Shown in pieces: positions 63,901-64,000 of a DNA stretch of 64,000 nucleotides; position 1 is the stretch's first letter; each line of letters starts with the position of its first letter. The notes under the pieces were generated by a model. It was not told where the DNA came from. It did no database searches and worked only from the letters and a program-made list of their open reading frames with translations. A program made the position numbers and the translations under genes. This DNA is from Morinoia aosen (lineage: Eukaryota; Arthropoda; Malacostraca; Amphipoda; Talitridae): NCBI GenBank assembly GCA_030386875.1, contig CM059572.1, forward strand, positions 39,181,732 through 39,245,731, in the 5' to 3' direction.

Positions 63901-63952
63901 TCAGCAACGGCATCCTCCCAGGCACATAACGTTTCGTTCCGAGCGGTTATGA
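18847..63952 (+). CDS. Dscam: Dscam-family cell adhesion receptor gene, partial (31 exons, Ig3 to cytoplasmic tail)
   Basis: Single-pass neuronal cell-surface receptor of the Dscam family, which acts by homophilic binding in neurite self-avoidance and wiring (family knowledge). The exons read Ig3-Ig4-Ig5-Ig6-Ig7a-Ig7b-Ig8-Ig9-FN1-FN2-FN3-FN4-Ig10-FN5-FN6-TM-tail, the diagnostic Dscam order with one Ig domain between FN4 and FN5. Each Ig has its Cys, Trp and Cys; the second Cys usually sits in a DxGxYxC-type motif. About 5.5 kb of coding sequence (about 1,820 residues if both Ig7 exons are used) is spliced from 45 kb, and all junction phases agree. Most domain borders are phase 1. Two tandem Ig7 exons resemble the Dscam2 arrangement, so Dscam2 is a reasonable paralog guess, but this is inference. 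The 5' end (signal peptide, Ig1, Ig2) lies outside the window. A frameshift in the tail may be an assembly error. Individual exons are listed separately. Confidence 0.95.
18965..22150. other. Intron part with a small 32-bp tandem repeat
   Basis: A roughly fourfold 32-bp repeat lies at about 19105-19235 ('caatgctcacaatgacctga' plus 'ttgttgctctgg'), decaying towards the right. The rest of the interval shows no exon or element that I recognise. Confidence 0.6.
22150..23565 (+). mobile_element. Degenerate jockey/CR1-like LINE reverse transcriptase fragment, split by two insertions
   Basis: Three collinear pieces of one reverse-transcriptase C-terminal region. At 22180-22460: N-N-E-L-H-K-I-S-L-W-L-Q-A-N-K-I-S-L, then L-N-I-D-K-T-K-Y and F-L-G-I-I-I-D. 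At about 22686-22891: V-K-N-Y-L-P-E, L-I-S-P-Y-L-Q-Y-G-I-E-A-W and Q-K-R-A-I. At 23256-23565: a decayed tail with T-W-N-S-I-P. These are hallmarks of the region after the catalytic domain in jockey/CR1-group elements. About 225 bp of unidentified sequence (22460-22685) separates pieces 1 and 2, and SINE copy 7 separates pieces 2 and 3. The catalytic domain and endonuclease are missing. Confidence 0.8.
22892..23255 (+). mobile_element. SINE-like dispersed repeat, copy 7 (full length, inside a LINE fragment)
   Basis: Runs from the CCCCTCAGGGGG hairpin to 'aataatctaatctgata' and is flanked by AAAATTTACA at 22882-22891 and 23256-23265. The interrupted LINE frame continues on the far side (K-I-Y then K-Y-L-N-F), which fixes both ends of the insertion precisely. 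Confidence 0.9.
23566..24449. other. Intronic, nothing recognised
   Basis: No exon or repeat identified; the open frames on both strands are short and uncorroborated. Confidence 0.45.
24450..24816 (+). mobile_element. SINE-like dispersed repeat, diverged copy 8
   Basis: Landmarks: 'agagggatatgactattata', 'tatgggaattgtcattcc', 'actataccgtcctgtttttc', 'catactaaatggtttctta' and 'ggttagggaggttgaaatta'. Its 3' end is the landing site of the piggyBac-type MITE that follows. Confidence 0.75.
24821..25042. mobile_element. piggyBac-type MITE, 222 bp, between TTAA sites, with two perfect palindromes
   Basis: Bounded by TTAA at 24817-24820 and 25043-25046. The left end reads CACGTTGCTTGCGAT and the right end is its inverted copy with two mismatches (CACGTTAGTTGCGAT on the opposite strand). 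A TTAA target is the signature of the piggyBac superfamily. Near the left end sit two perfect palindromes, 22 bp at 24835-24856 and 24 bp at 24877-24900, both built on ACGACCCA...TGGGTCGT with centres CCGG and TCGA. No transposase is encoded. Confidence 0.82.
25487..25697 (+). CDS. Dscam: Dscam exon: Ig3, second half
   Basis: The acceptor follows 'cttgtgagcag'. It enters in phase 2, completing a Ser codon, then reads W-Y-K-D-G (Ig Trp of the C strand) and the second Cys motif A-D-A-G-E-W-R-C-V-A-N. The usual Tyr of DxGxYxC is Trp here. It ends T-V-P-L-K-V-Q in phase 0 at 'gtccag|gtgagg', the A strand of Ig4, as in Dscam where 'APLSAK'-type sequence opens Ig4. High GC (over 60%) against an AT-rich intron. 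Confidence 0.93.
25698..26246. other. Intron, nothing recognised
   Basis: AT-rich intronic DNA between Ig3 and SINE copy 9. Confidence 0.5.
26247..26620 (+). mobile_element. SINE-like dispersed repeat, strongly diverged copy 9
   Basis: Retains the 5' 'cccctctggggggcata' hairpin, 'gaacacactttgtgcattga' and 'ccatacgaaatggtctcttg'. The central part is rearranged, and it lies just upstream of the Ig4 exon. Confidence 0.6.
26679..26791 (+). CDS. Dscam: Dscam exon: Ig4, first half
   Basis: Acceptor 'gaactgcag'; phase 0 in, phase 2 out at 'aagctcag|gtgaga'. It encodes I-T-P then V-S-V-G-G-R-V-A-L-R-C and G-H-P-I-D-I-V-T-W-F-K-D, the first Cys and the Trp of an I-set domain, matching Dscam Ig4 (NPIKTVSWMKDG-type). 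Confidence 0.93.
27048..27116. repeat. Short tandem repeat, about 20 bp x 3
   Basis: Three copies of 'tgttcgcagaatattttt'-type sequence in a row. Intronic, with no evident function. Confidence 0.6.
27672..27766. repeat. 46-bp direct duplication whose unit is a hairpin
   Basis: 'cctattatcacatcaatagg' plus 'tatgtgataatataattctc' occurs twice in succession with three small changes. Within each unit ATTATCACAT pairs with ATGTGATAAT, so each copy can form a stem. It lies about 150 bp before the second Ig4 exon. Confidence 0.7.
27911..28053 (+). CDS. Dscam: Dscam exon: Ig4, second half
   Basis: Acceptor 'tgtgctgcag', phase 2 in. It encodes E-E-L-V-I-S-P-V-H-A-E-D-A-G-L-Y-Q-C-R-V, the second Ig Cys motif, and ends L-T-L-G-G in phase 1 at 'ctcggggg|gtgact'-type donor (28053/28054), like the Dscam 'LKLGG' at the end of Ig4. 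The donor region is repeated downstream (see the repeat at 28030-28470). Confidence 0.93.
28030..28470. repeat. About 104-bp tandem repeat containing the Ig4 exon end and its splice donor, about 4 copies
   Basis: The first unit begins inside the Ig4 exon ('cacctcacgctcgggg') and includes 'gtgactgctttgtgtctttg'. Copies put the same 'ggGTGACTGC' donor context at 28160, 28263 and 28367, with spacings of about 106, 103 and 104 bp; a last, decayed unit ends near 28470. The spacings are not all multiples of 3 and stops intervene, so only the first donor gives an open product. Confidence 0.85.
28687..28831 (+). CDS. Dscam: Dscam exon: Ig5, first half
   Basis: Acceptor 'tcggtgttgcag', phase 1 in, phase 2 out at 'tcgcacag|gtactg'. 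It encodes L-Q-P-G-P-A-V-S-L-K-C-I-A-R-A-T-P-T-P and I-A-W-T-L-D-G, close to the 'EPGPSVFLKCVAGGNPTPEISW' pattern of fly Dscam Ig5. Length fits the family if this first donor is used. The same exon end is copied seven more times in the array at 28790-29215; the frame stays open through the second and third donors. Confidence 0.92.
28790..29215 (+). repeat. 51-bp minisatellite that multiplies the Ig5 splice donor eightfold
   Basis: Units of exactly 51 bp (17 codons) contain the exon end 'cttccctctgcctcagtcac' followed by the donor CACAG|GTACTG. Exon/intron boundaries, as last exon base, would fall at 28831, 28882, 28933, 28984, 29035, 29086, 29137 and 29188. Read through, each unit adds 17 in-frame residues (core H-R-L-D-G-F-P-L-P-Q-S). 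An in-frame TAG at 28974-28976 in unit 4 closes the frame, so only donors 1 to 3 give open products of +0, +17 or +34 residues. The third donor is GTATTG. The unit is 7 bp shorter than the matching original exon segment, which contains 'ctggacg' twice. Confidence 0.93.
29208..29271 (+). mobile_element. SINE-like dispersed repeat, copy 10, left part (split by a LINE)
   Basis: Short remnant ending 'aaatagaatactttt', corresponding to the 'ttgaaatagaataggttttt' block of the family; the rest of the same copy resumes at 32859. The last 12 bp (29260-29271) form the LINE's target-site duplication. Confidence 0.6.
29240..30594 (+). pseudogene. LINE endonuclease region, frame-broken and internally duplicated
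   Basis: Open pieces at 29272-29527, 29537-29812 and 30148-30594 together cover an exonuclease-endonuclease-phosphatase domain. The core V-V-V-M-G-D-L-N-A-R-V-G occurs twice because 29644-29991 is repeated at 30010-30357. Stops at 29525-29527 and around 29810 and 30176 prevent one continuous product. Confidence 0.85.
29644..30357 (+). repeat. Internal direct duplication in the LINE, period 366 bp
   Basis: 29644-29991 and 30010-30357 are essentially identical, from 'gtccgagtgtgtggctagag' to 'gggatttcggatcatt'. They are joined by a short junction containing 'catatgcgatcatatgcg'. Near identity means the duplication is recent or is an assembly artefact. Confidence 0.92.
30629..32572 (+). pseudogene. 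LINE reverse transcriptase ORF with a late nonsense codon
   Basis: A 605-codon open frame (to 32446) carries the reverse-transcriptase fingers and palm: G-K-A-P-G-L-D-G near 31100, D-L-E-K-A-Y-D-R-V near 31490, G-V-R-Q-G-C-V-M-S-P-W-L-F-N near 31660, and F-A-D-D at 31808. At 32444-32446 a TGA (CGA to TGA type) cuts off the conserved GRPxxxW tail, which stays open in the same frame to a TAA at 32570-32572. The RT core itself is intact, so this is a fairly young copy. Confidence 0.88.
32859..33095 (+). mobile_element. SINE-like dispersed repeat, copy 10, right part
   Basis: Continues the copy split by the LINE: 'tggtacggacttcctttta', 'cttttcctgacatctttta', 'ggtttcacaaagttct' and 'gtggtgatgtaggatgaaac'. 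The divergence shows the SINE was old when the LINE arrived. Confidence 0.6.
33591..33853 (+). CDS. Dscam: Dscam exon: Ig5 second half and Ig6 first half
   Basis: Acceptor 'ctcgttggtcag', phase 2 in. It reads V-M-G-Q-Y-V-S-G-H-G-D-V-V-S-H-V-N-I, nearly the fly 'VGQYVTVNGDVVSYLNI', then D-G-G-L-Y-E-C-V-A and L-N-V-Y-G at the Ig5/Ig6 border. Ig6 begins P-P-T-V-R-P-M, then V-S-C and G-H-P-I-H-K-I-T-W. Phase 1 out at 'cataaag|gtgaga'. This exon fixes the identity as Dscam more than any other. Confidence 0.96.
34012..34173 (+). CDS. Dscam: Dscam exon: Ig6, second half
   Basis: Acceptor 'tttaattttcag', phase 1 in, giving D-S-E-L-L-P-T-S-H-R-Q across the junction, like the Dscam 'LLPFNHRQ' loop. 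The second Cys is in D-K-G-S-Y-S-C. Ends L-Q-V-V in phase 1 at 'gtagtag|gtgagt'. Confidence 0.94.
34174..34938. other. Intron before the Ig7 pair
   Basis: 765 bp without a recognised element. Because it precedes a pair of interchangeable exons, it is the place where a docking sequence for competing RNA pairing would be sought; I could not identify one by eye. Confidence 0.5.
34939..35229 (+). CDS. Dscam: Dscam exon: Ig7, first of two tandem versions
   Basis: A complete Ig domain in one exon of 291 bp (97 codons), phase 1 in and phase 1 out. It opens V-A-P-E-V-L-P-F-E-F, then G-V-S-C-I-L-S-K-G-D-P-P-V-R-I-R-W and H-S-G-V-Y-E-C-A-A-S-N. The PFEF and SKGD/P signatures are the Dscam Ig7 type (fly exon 9, human Ig7 'PFEF'). 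Acceptor 'ttctcataccag'; donor 'gtccacg|gtactc'. An alternative acceptor 18 bp upstream ('actttag') would place a TAG in frame. Confidence 0.93.
35230..36741. other. Intron between the two Ig7 exons
   Basis: About 1.5 kb of AT-rich DNA with no coding exon, SINE or tandem array seen. The absence of mobile elements here contrasts with the neighbouring introns. Confidence 0.5.
36742..37026 (+). CDS. Dscam: Dscam exon: Ig7, second tandem version
   Basis: Again a complete Ig7-type domain in one exon of 285 bp (95 codons), phase 1 in and 1 out. It reads V-P-P-R-L-G-A-L-S-F-P, then Q-A-T-C-F-V-Q-E-G-D-L-P-I-E-I-H-W and H-S-G-N-Y-T-C-L-A-S-N-A-A. G-D-L-P-I and N-Y-T-C-x-A-S-N-A-A match the vertebrate DSCAM Ig7 pattern even better than the first version. 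Clean acceptor 'ttctctttgcag', donor 'gtgcagg|gtacga'. It can replace, follow or be skipped relative to the preceding exon without a frame change. Confidence 0.95.
37027..38221. other. Intron, nothing recognised
   Basis: No exon or repeat detected between Ig7b and SINE copy 11. Confidence 0.5.
38223..38582 (+). mobile_element. SINE-like dispersed repeat, copy 11 (full length)
   Basis: Well preserved from 'cccctccgggggataca' to 'aactaactaataatctaatc'. CAACTCAA occurs at both flanks ('ttacaactcaac' and 'ttttcaactcaac'), a probable 8-bp or longer target duplication. Confidence 0.85.
38820..39160 (+). mobile_element. SINE-like dispersed repeat, copy 12
   Basis: Begins 'gagcactcctaggggaaaa' (5' hairpin lost or truncated) and ends 'aacttataatctacaatcta'. 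It belongs to the same subfamily as the copy at 46556, sharing 'gcacctctgactttcttctt' and 'cctcctctcttcgatacgc'-type changes. Confidence 0.85.
39773..39892 (+). CDS. Dscam: Dscam exon: Ig8, first half
   Basis: Acceptor 'gatgccaccag'; phase 1 in, phase 1 out at 'gagactg|gtgagt'. It reads V-P-P-S-W-V-A-S-P-E-D, then V-V-V-C-E-A-Q-G-S-P-P-P-S-V-T-W, corresponding to 'VPPRWIVEPTD' and the first Cys and Trp of Dscam Ig8. The open frame continues upstream of the acceptor, so the border rests on the Dscam pattern. Confidence 0.9.
40157..40531 (+). CDS. Dscam: Dscam exon: Ig8, second half, with a long acidic insertion
   Basis: Acceptor 'gtgattctgcag' (an in-frame alternative lies 6 bp further at 'tgtcag'), phase 1 in and out. 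The first ~75 residues (V-D-Q-I-R-S-T-S-V-E-E-Y onwards, with an acidic run F-Y-E-S-E-E-E-S) have no counterpart in the short C-to-E loop of canonical Ig8. The domain then resumes: N-G-T-L-V-F-V-A-V, D-H-E-G-R-Y-L-C-K-A-N-N-G-V-G-P-G-L-S, the classic end of Dscam Ig8. Canonical Dscam has about 35 residues between Trp and the 'GTL' strand; this has about 95. An unrecognised in-frame intron inside the exon is the main alternative. Confidence 0.85.
41173..41317 (+). CDS. Dscam: Dscam exon: Ig9, first half
   Basis: Acceptor 'cttgtttccgcag'; phase 1 in, phase 2 out at 'gtgacag|gtactg'. E-P-P-W-F-A-E-R, V-E-V-G-S-S-A-E-L-N-C-K-A-H-G-D-A-P-L and L-S-W-T-K-D-G show the first Cys and Trp; 'PPEFTEK...LQCEAKGEKPI' is the fly counterpart. 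Confidence 0.94.
41736..41887 (+). CDS. Dscam: Dscam exon: Ig9, second half
   Basis: Acceptor 'ttacgttgcag', phase 2 in. It reads Y-S-I-D-L-T-E, L-Q-V-R-I-Q-D-V, D-S-G-N-F-E-C-L-A-V-N-P-H-G (Phe for the usual Tyr) and ends L-V-V-E in phase 1 at 'gtggaag|gtgagt', leading into FN1 as in fly 'MIVQEVPE'. Confidence 0.94.
42423..42578 (+). CDS. Dscam: Dscam exon: FNIII-1, first half
   Basis: Acceptor 'ctgctgccaccag'; phase 1 in and out. D-V-P-E-A-P-T-A-V-R-V, then Y-V-K-L-S-W-T-P-P and I-S-G-Y-V-V, the A-to-C strands of a fibronectin III domain with its B-strand Trp. Donor 'gctgcag|gtaact'. Confidence 0.93.
42891..43093 (+). CDS. Dscam: Dscam exon: FNIII-1 end and start of FNIII-2
   Basis: Acceptor 'gtggttttcaccag' gives phase 1 and an Ala codon across the junction; a nearer TAG acceptor at 42903 would break phase. 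It reads Y-R-V-E-G-L-R-P-A-T-L-Y-S-F-T-V-A-A-Q-N, the L-x-P-x-T-x-Y signature of FNIII, then P-S-A-S-P-R-N-V-M opening FN2. Phase 0 out at 'gtgatg|gtcagt'. Confidence 0.92.
43094..45013. other. Intron, 1.9 kb, nothing recognised
   Basis: AT-rich, no repeat register, no exon signature on either strand. Confidence 0.5.
45014..45120 (+). CDS. Dscam: Dscam exon: FNIII-2, first half
   Basis: Acceptor 'acacgttatccag', phase 0 in. It reads V-S-S-P-S-S-R-S-L-R-V-S-W-Q-P-P-P-R-N and G-R-L-L-G-Y-Y-L-G-I, nearly the fly 'MRVTWKPPPR...LGYYVGY'. Phase 2 out at 'cggcgcag|gtctgc', a weak donor because positions +3 to +6 depart from consensus. Confidence 0.93.
45495..45700 (+). CDS. Dscam: Dscam exon: FNIII-2, second half
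   Basis: Acceptor 'tttgatggcag', phase 2 in. It contains L-R-P-H-S-F-Y-D-I-I-I-R-A-F-N-S-R-G-A-G-P-H-S, the Dscam 'VYTQYSVVIQAFNKIGAGPLS' pattern. Phase 1 out at 'caggaca|gtgagt'. Confidence 0.95.
46210..46545 (+). repeat. Possible old dispersed repeat, second copy
   Basis: Collinear with 9880-10190: a 'gcgtttgtgcggttgcttcg' block, 'ggttagattggat', 'aattgaaaa', 'gaacaatttacctag' and 'acacat' appear in the same order and spacing. Identity is low; this could be a 3' transposon fragment. Confidence 0.5.
46556..46920 (+). mobile_element. SINE-like dispersed repeat, copy 13 (full length, with TSD)
   Basis: 365 bp from CCCCTCAGGGGG to 'aacttataatctatgatcta'. Flanked by the 9-bp duplication AATTCACTA at 46547-46555 and 46921-46929. 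It inserted immediately in front of copy 14. Confidence 0.9.
46930..47265 (+). mobile_element. SINE-like dispersed repeat, diverged copy 14
   Basis: Begins 'gggaaggcaactattgtatc' and carries 'gttacggaccacctttatt', 'actactgtcttgtttttcag' and 'gtaggtagacttaaac'-like landmarks. Older than copy 13 by divergence. Confidence 0.75.
47692..47832 (+). CDS. Dscam: Dscam exon: FNIII-3, first half
   Basis: Acceptor 'aattttgtttgcag'; phase 1 in and out. M-P-S-S-A-P-E-S-I-S-C-T, T-L-Q-V-S-W-G-P-P and N-G-I-I-T-G-Y-H-L-A-Y match fly FN3 'PPSDTACTT...IRVGWVSPP...NGVIKTYKVVY'. Donor 'tcgcacc|gtaagt'. Confidence 0.95.
47833..49284. other. Intron with a GC-richer patch
   Basis: A patch at about 48535-48735 has higher GC and CpG than the surrounding intron ('gaggctcggcagtccagtat', 'gaggacggtcggtcgattgg'). 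I recognise no RNA gene or coding domain; it may be a repeat family fragment. Confidence 0.4.
49285..49509 (+). CDS. Dscam: Dscam exon: FNIII-3, second half
   Basis: Acceptor 'gcttccccgtag', phase 1 in. S-G-L-E-P-W-S-N-Y-T-V-T-V-A-A-A-T-A-V-G-V-G and I-L-C-S-T match fly 'LKKYTNYTMQVLATTAGGDGVRSVPIHCQT'. Phase 1 out at 'gaaggag|gtatga'. Confidence 0.95.
49768..49988 (+). CDS. Dscam: Dscam exon: FNIII-4, first part
   Basis: Acceptor 'ttctgataccag', phase 1 in, phase 0 out at 'ttacag|gtaagt'. It contains V-P-S-P-P-H-P-V-K-A, S-I-I-V-A-W-G-Q-P, L-I-S-Y-T-L-Y-W-K and L-G-G-L-T, matching fly FN4 'VPEAPTDVKAL...ILVSW...ITQYTVY'. Confidence 0.94.
50724..50799 (+). CDS. Dscam: Dscam exon: FNIII-4, last strands
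   Basis: A 76-bp exon: acceptor 'ctgtattttgtag', phase 0 in, phase 1 out. It reads V-W-V-T-A-S-T-S-V-G-E-S-Q, the fly 'FWVTASTTIGEGQ' almost residue for residue, then V-S-V-T-P-T-E. Short enough to be missed by gene finders. Confidence 0.95.
50800..51748. other. Intron with a duplicated copy of the next exon's start
   Basis: Mostly featureless. At 51672-51725 ('ctctacagttgatgtatgca' ... 'ggtggtgg') there is a diverged copy of the acceptor and first bases of the Ig10 exon that follows 70 bp later. Confidence 0.5.
51749..51893 (+). CDS. Dscam: Dscam exon: Ig10, first half
   Basis: Acceptor 'tatcctcccccacag', phase 1 in. It reads V-G-A-G-I-W-S-V-G-G, then W-K-E-D-V-S-L-Q-C-R-T-V-G-V-P-D-P and S-W-T-R-G-G: fly Ig10 has 'FKEDAKMPCLAVGAPQPEITWKIKG'. 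Phase 2 out; the donor is 'ccgg|gtttgt', unusually weak but the only one that restores the frame to the next exon. Confidence 0.9.
51894..53491. other. Intron, 1.6 kb, nothing recognised
   Basis: AT-rich, with scattered open frames on both strands, for example a minus-strand frame at 53058-52750 without recognisable domain. Confidence 0.5.
53492..53619 (+). CDS. Dscam: Dscam exon: Ig10, second half
   Basis: Acceptor 'gattttttacag', phase 2 in, phase 1 out at 'ttagag|gtgact'. It reads L-T-I-D-S-E-N-S-L-V-L-L, then R-N-A-G-G-E-Y-T-C-S-A-T-N-T-L-G-S-D (the D of DxGxYxC is Ala here), matching fly 'LPDGSLLIKSVNRQDAGDYSCHAENS'. Confidence 0.93.
53943..54060 (+). CDS. Dscam: Dscam exon: FNIII-5, first half
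   Basis: Acceptor 'ttctgttttcag', phase 1 in, phase 2 out at 'tattacag|gtaaat'. V-P-P-L-P-P-T-V-H-V, S-I-R-L-Q-W and S-P-V-T-L-Y-N-L-Y-Y correspond to fly 'APPQSPHVTL...LTVKLKP...LHGYTLHYK'. Confidence 0.93.
54250..54600 (+). mobile_element. SINE-like dispersed repeat, diverged copy 15
   Basis: Begins 'tagcgctcccaggagacagt' (5' hairpin missing) and runs to 'agggactgaaaataacata'. No target duplication resolved. Confidence 0.75.
55249..55361 (+). CDS. Dscam: Dscam exon: FNIII-5, second half, with a GC donor
   Basis: Acceptor 'ccttcgccatag', phase 2 in. It reads V-V-E-E-D-T-S-H-T-V-Y-G-L-K-C-G-T-E-Y-A-F-Y, close to fly 'IEGLLCGSRYQVYATGFNN', and ends Q-N-E-I in phase 1. No GT at the expected place; the donor is 'gaaattg|gcaagt', matching the GC-AG consensus. 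Joined to the next exon this gives E-I-G-T-S-E-S-S-E, aligned without gaps to fly 'NIGAGEASD'. Confidence 0.88.
55362..56152. other. GC-AG intron
   Basis: 791 bp, starts GCAAGT and ends 'gttgctcggacag'. No repeat found inside. Confidence 0.7.
56153..56356 (+). CDS. Dscam: Dscam exon: end of FNIII-5 and FNIII-6 first half
   Basis: Phase 1 in and out. V-V-A-A-R-T-K-G-R-A-P-V-A-P (fly 'NTRTKGQKPKLPE'), then W-D-S-G-G-C-P-I-T-H-Y-L-V-Q-Y, fly 'WKDGGCPMSHFVVESKK'. The G-G-C-P-I motif is a strong Dscam FN6 marker. Donor 'accactg|gtaagc'. Confidence 0.95.
57113..57147. repeat. Perfect hairpin, 16-bp arms, 3-nt loop
   Basis: TGCCATGCTTTTACTT, loop GTT, then AAGTAAAAGCATGGCA. Lies in the intron between the two FN6 exons. 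No target duplication or flanking element recognised; it might be the centre or end of a MITE. Confidence 0.8.
57602..57742 (+). CDS. Dscam: Dscam exon: FNIII-6, second half
   Basis: Acceptor 'gtattctgtgcag'; phase 1 in and out. L-T-G-L-T-G-G-T-A-Y-D-I-R-V-T-A-H-N-S-A-G equals fly 'LEPATWYNLRITAHNSAG' in pattern. Ends T-P-F-D-H, donor 'gaccatg|gttaga'. Confidence 0.95.
58412..58567 (+). CDS. Dscam: Dscam exon: juxtamembrane segment and transmembrane helix
   Basis: Acceptor 'gttgtttctcag'; phase 1 in and out. After a hydrophilic stretch (G-A-N-T-D-L-E-G-A) comes a hydrophobic run of about 20 residues, L-I-V-P-V-A-L-S-T-L-A-L-L-A-T-V-V, followed by C-I-C-V-R-K, positive on the inner side. In fly Dscam1 the transmembrane exon (17) is itself duplicated; only one version is seen here. 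Donor 'aggaaaa|gtaagg'. Confidence 0.93.
58568..60340. other. Intron, 1.8 kb, nothing recognised
   Basis: Open frames such as 59102-59353 have no splice or domain support. A possible 55-bp exon at 59831-59885 is discussed under rejected items. Confidence 0.5.
60341..60700 (+). mobile_element. SINE-like dispersed repeat, copy 16
   Basis: 'ctcctcagggagatacatg' hairpin, 'gttacgggccatctttttcg' and 'gtccatactaaatggtacct' landmarks, ending 'aactatcttatataatctaa'. Moderately diverged. Confidence 0.8.
60800..60976 (+). CDS. Dscam: Dscam exon: cytoplasmic tail 1
   Basis: Acceptor 'tgtttcttacag'; phase 1 in (R-K-S-Q-S-N across the junction) and phase 1 out at 'gaaatg|gtgaac'. Acidic and charged: V-D-V-T-R-D-E-E-I-P-K-S-L-E-D-E-A, then R-E-K-Q-T-L-E-G. 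Hydrophilic tail without a recognisable motif. Phase agreement on both sides supports it; without splicing the frame would end at a TAG or TAA just after (61003-61005). Confidence 0.78.
60977..61319. other. Intron start, nothing recognised
   Basis: AT-rich stretch between the tail exon and the polypyrimidine tract. Confidence 0.5.
61321..62861. repeat. 1.54-kb polypyrimidine tract made of decaying short repeats
   Basis: The + strand is nearly pure C/T. It starts as a 12-bp repeat (TTTCTTCCTCCT, about 61330-61610), becomes a 15-bp repeat (CCTCCTC plus eight T, about 61690-62510) and ends as irregular T8-10 CTCCTC units. Interruptions are few: a single A near 61434 and Gs near 62508 and 62522. 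The minus strand is correspondingly all purine. Intronic; it sits between two cytoplasmic-tail exons. Confidence 0.97.
62862..63209. other. Intron end, nothing recognised
   Basis: AT-rich, leading to the acceptor 'catattccatacag'. Confidence 0.5.
63210..63398 (+). CDS. Dscam: Dscam exon: cytoplasmic tail 2, with an apparent frameshift
   Basis: Phase 1 in: D-Y-G-A-D-S-D-V-Y-H-Y-A-D-S-T-Y-H-L, a tyrosine-rich tail segment, runs in one frame to a TGA at 63296-63298. From the C5 run at 63281-63285 onward another frame reads N-S-Y-D-S-R-D-A-T-Y-P-E-Q and S-Y-A-T-L-V-Y-Q-I-P to a good donor 'aatgct|gtaagt' in phase 0, which fits the next exon. Both halves look coding, so one surplus C in the run is the simplest reading: an assembly error, an allele or a real lesion. 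Confidence 0.75.
63713..63952 (+). CDS. Dscam: Dscam exon: cytoplasmic tail 3, end uncertain
   Basis: Acceptor 'tacaaccttacag', phase 0 in: L-E-G-S-S-S-D-E-H-Y-A-S-A-L-P-A-R-V. The frame then turns Arg/Pro-rich and stops with TGA-type termination at 63950-63952, which could be the true C-terminus. A second frame is open from about 63746 through S-S-A-G-P-E-E-Q-E-P-V-A-Q-P-S to a consensus donor 'aattcaag|gtaaat' at 63975, so the exon may continue in another frame after an indel. The GC-rich composition keeps all frames open and prevents a decision. Confidence 0.6.
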   Translation, partial: LEGSSSDEHYASALPARVLRDSRGYARPANPSLAPAAHGRCRDDVPESLAQQGRRNKSPWHSRQQRHPPRHITFRSERL

Positions 63953-64000
63953 ATAATTGTCGATTTAATTCAAGGTAAATGTCGTTGGAGTGAGATTTAA

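Overview
This window is arthropod nuclear DNA, most likely from an insect. The signs are long AT-rich introns, GT-AG splicing, abundant non-LTR and DNA-transposon debris, and one large Dscam-family gene (Down syndrome cell adhesion molecule; homophilic immunoglobulin-superfamily receptor of neurons) on the + strand. No bacterial, viral or organellar genes were seen. The species cannot be named from the sequence.

The gene enters the window in mid-course. Thirty-one exons between 18847 and 63952 encode, in order, Ig3, Ig4, Ig5, Ig6, two successive Ig7-type domains, Ig8, Ig9, FNIII 1-4, Ig10, FNIII 5-6, one transmembrane segment and part of a cytoplasmic tail. This is the canonical Dscam order apart from the doubled Ig7. 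Every proposed junction keeps the reading frame, which is the main support for the exon model. Ig1 and Ig2 are not seen and should lie upstream of base 1. The two Ig7 exons are both phase 1-1, so they could be mutually exclusive, as at the Ig7 position of Drosophila Dscam1 and Dscam2, or both included. The last exons show an apparent one-base frameshift in a C5 run at 63281-63285.

Region by region: 1-18846 is intronic or upstream DNA without recognisable coding exons. It holds a 3.9 kb 24-bp satellite (4084-7995), several copies of a SINE-like repeat, a mariner-like remnant, a foldback element, a hAT-type MITE and a 27-bp minisatellite ending just before the Ig3 exon. 18847-42000 carries the Ig exons. 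The introns after the Ig4 and Ig5 exons begin with tandem repeats that copy the exon end and its splice donor, and the Ig5 intron also contains a 3.6 kb RTE-like LINE. 42000-58567 carries the FNIII, Ig10 and transmembrane exons. 58568-64000 carries tail exons split by a 1.5 kb almost pure pyrimidine tract.

Mobile DNA is strikingly layered. A dispersed ~365-bp SINE-like family is present in about 16 copies, all in the gene's orientation, and serves as the landing site for a LINE, a hAT-type MITE and a piggyBac-type MITE; one copy itself splits an older LINE. Several insertions retain visible target-site duplications. All homology calls come from reading motifs by eye; no database search was possible.
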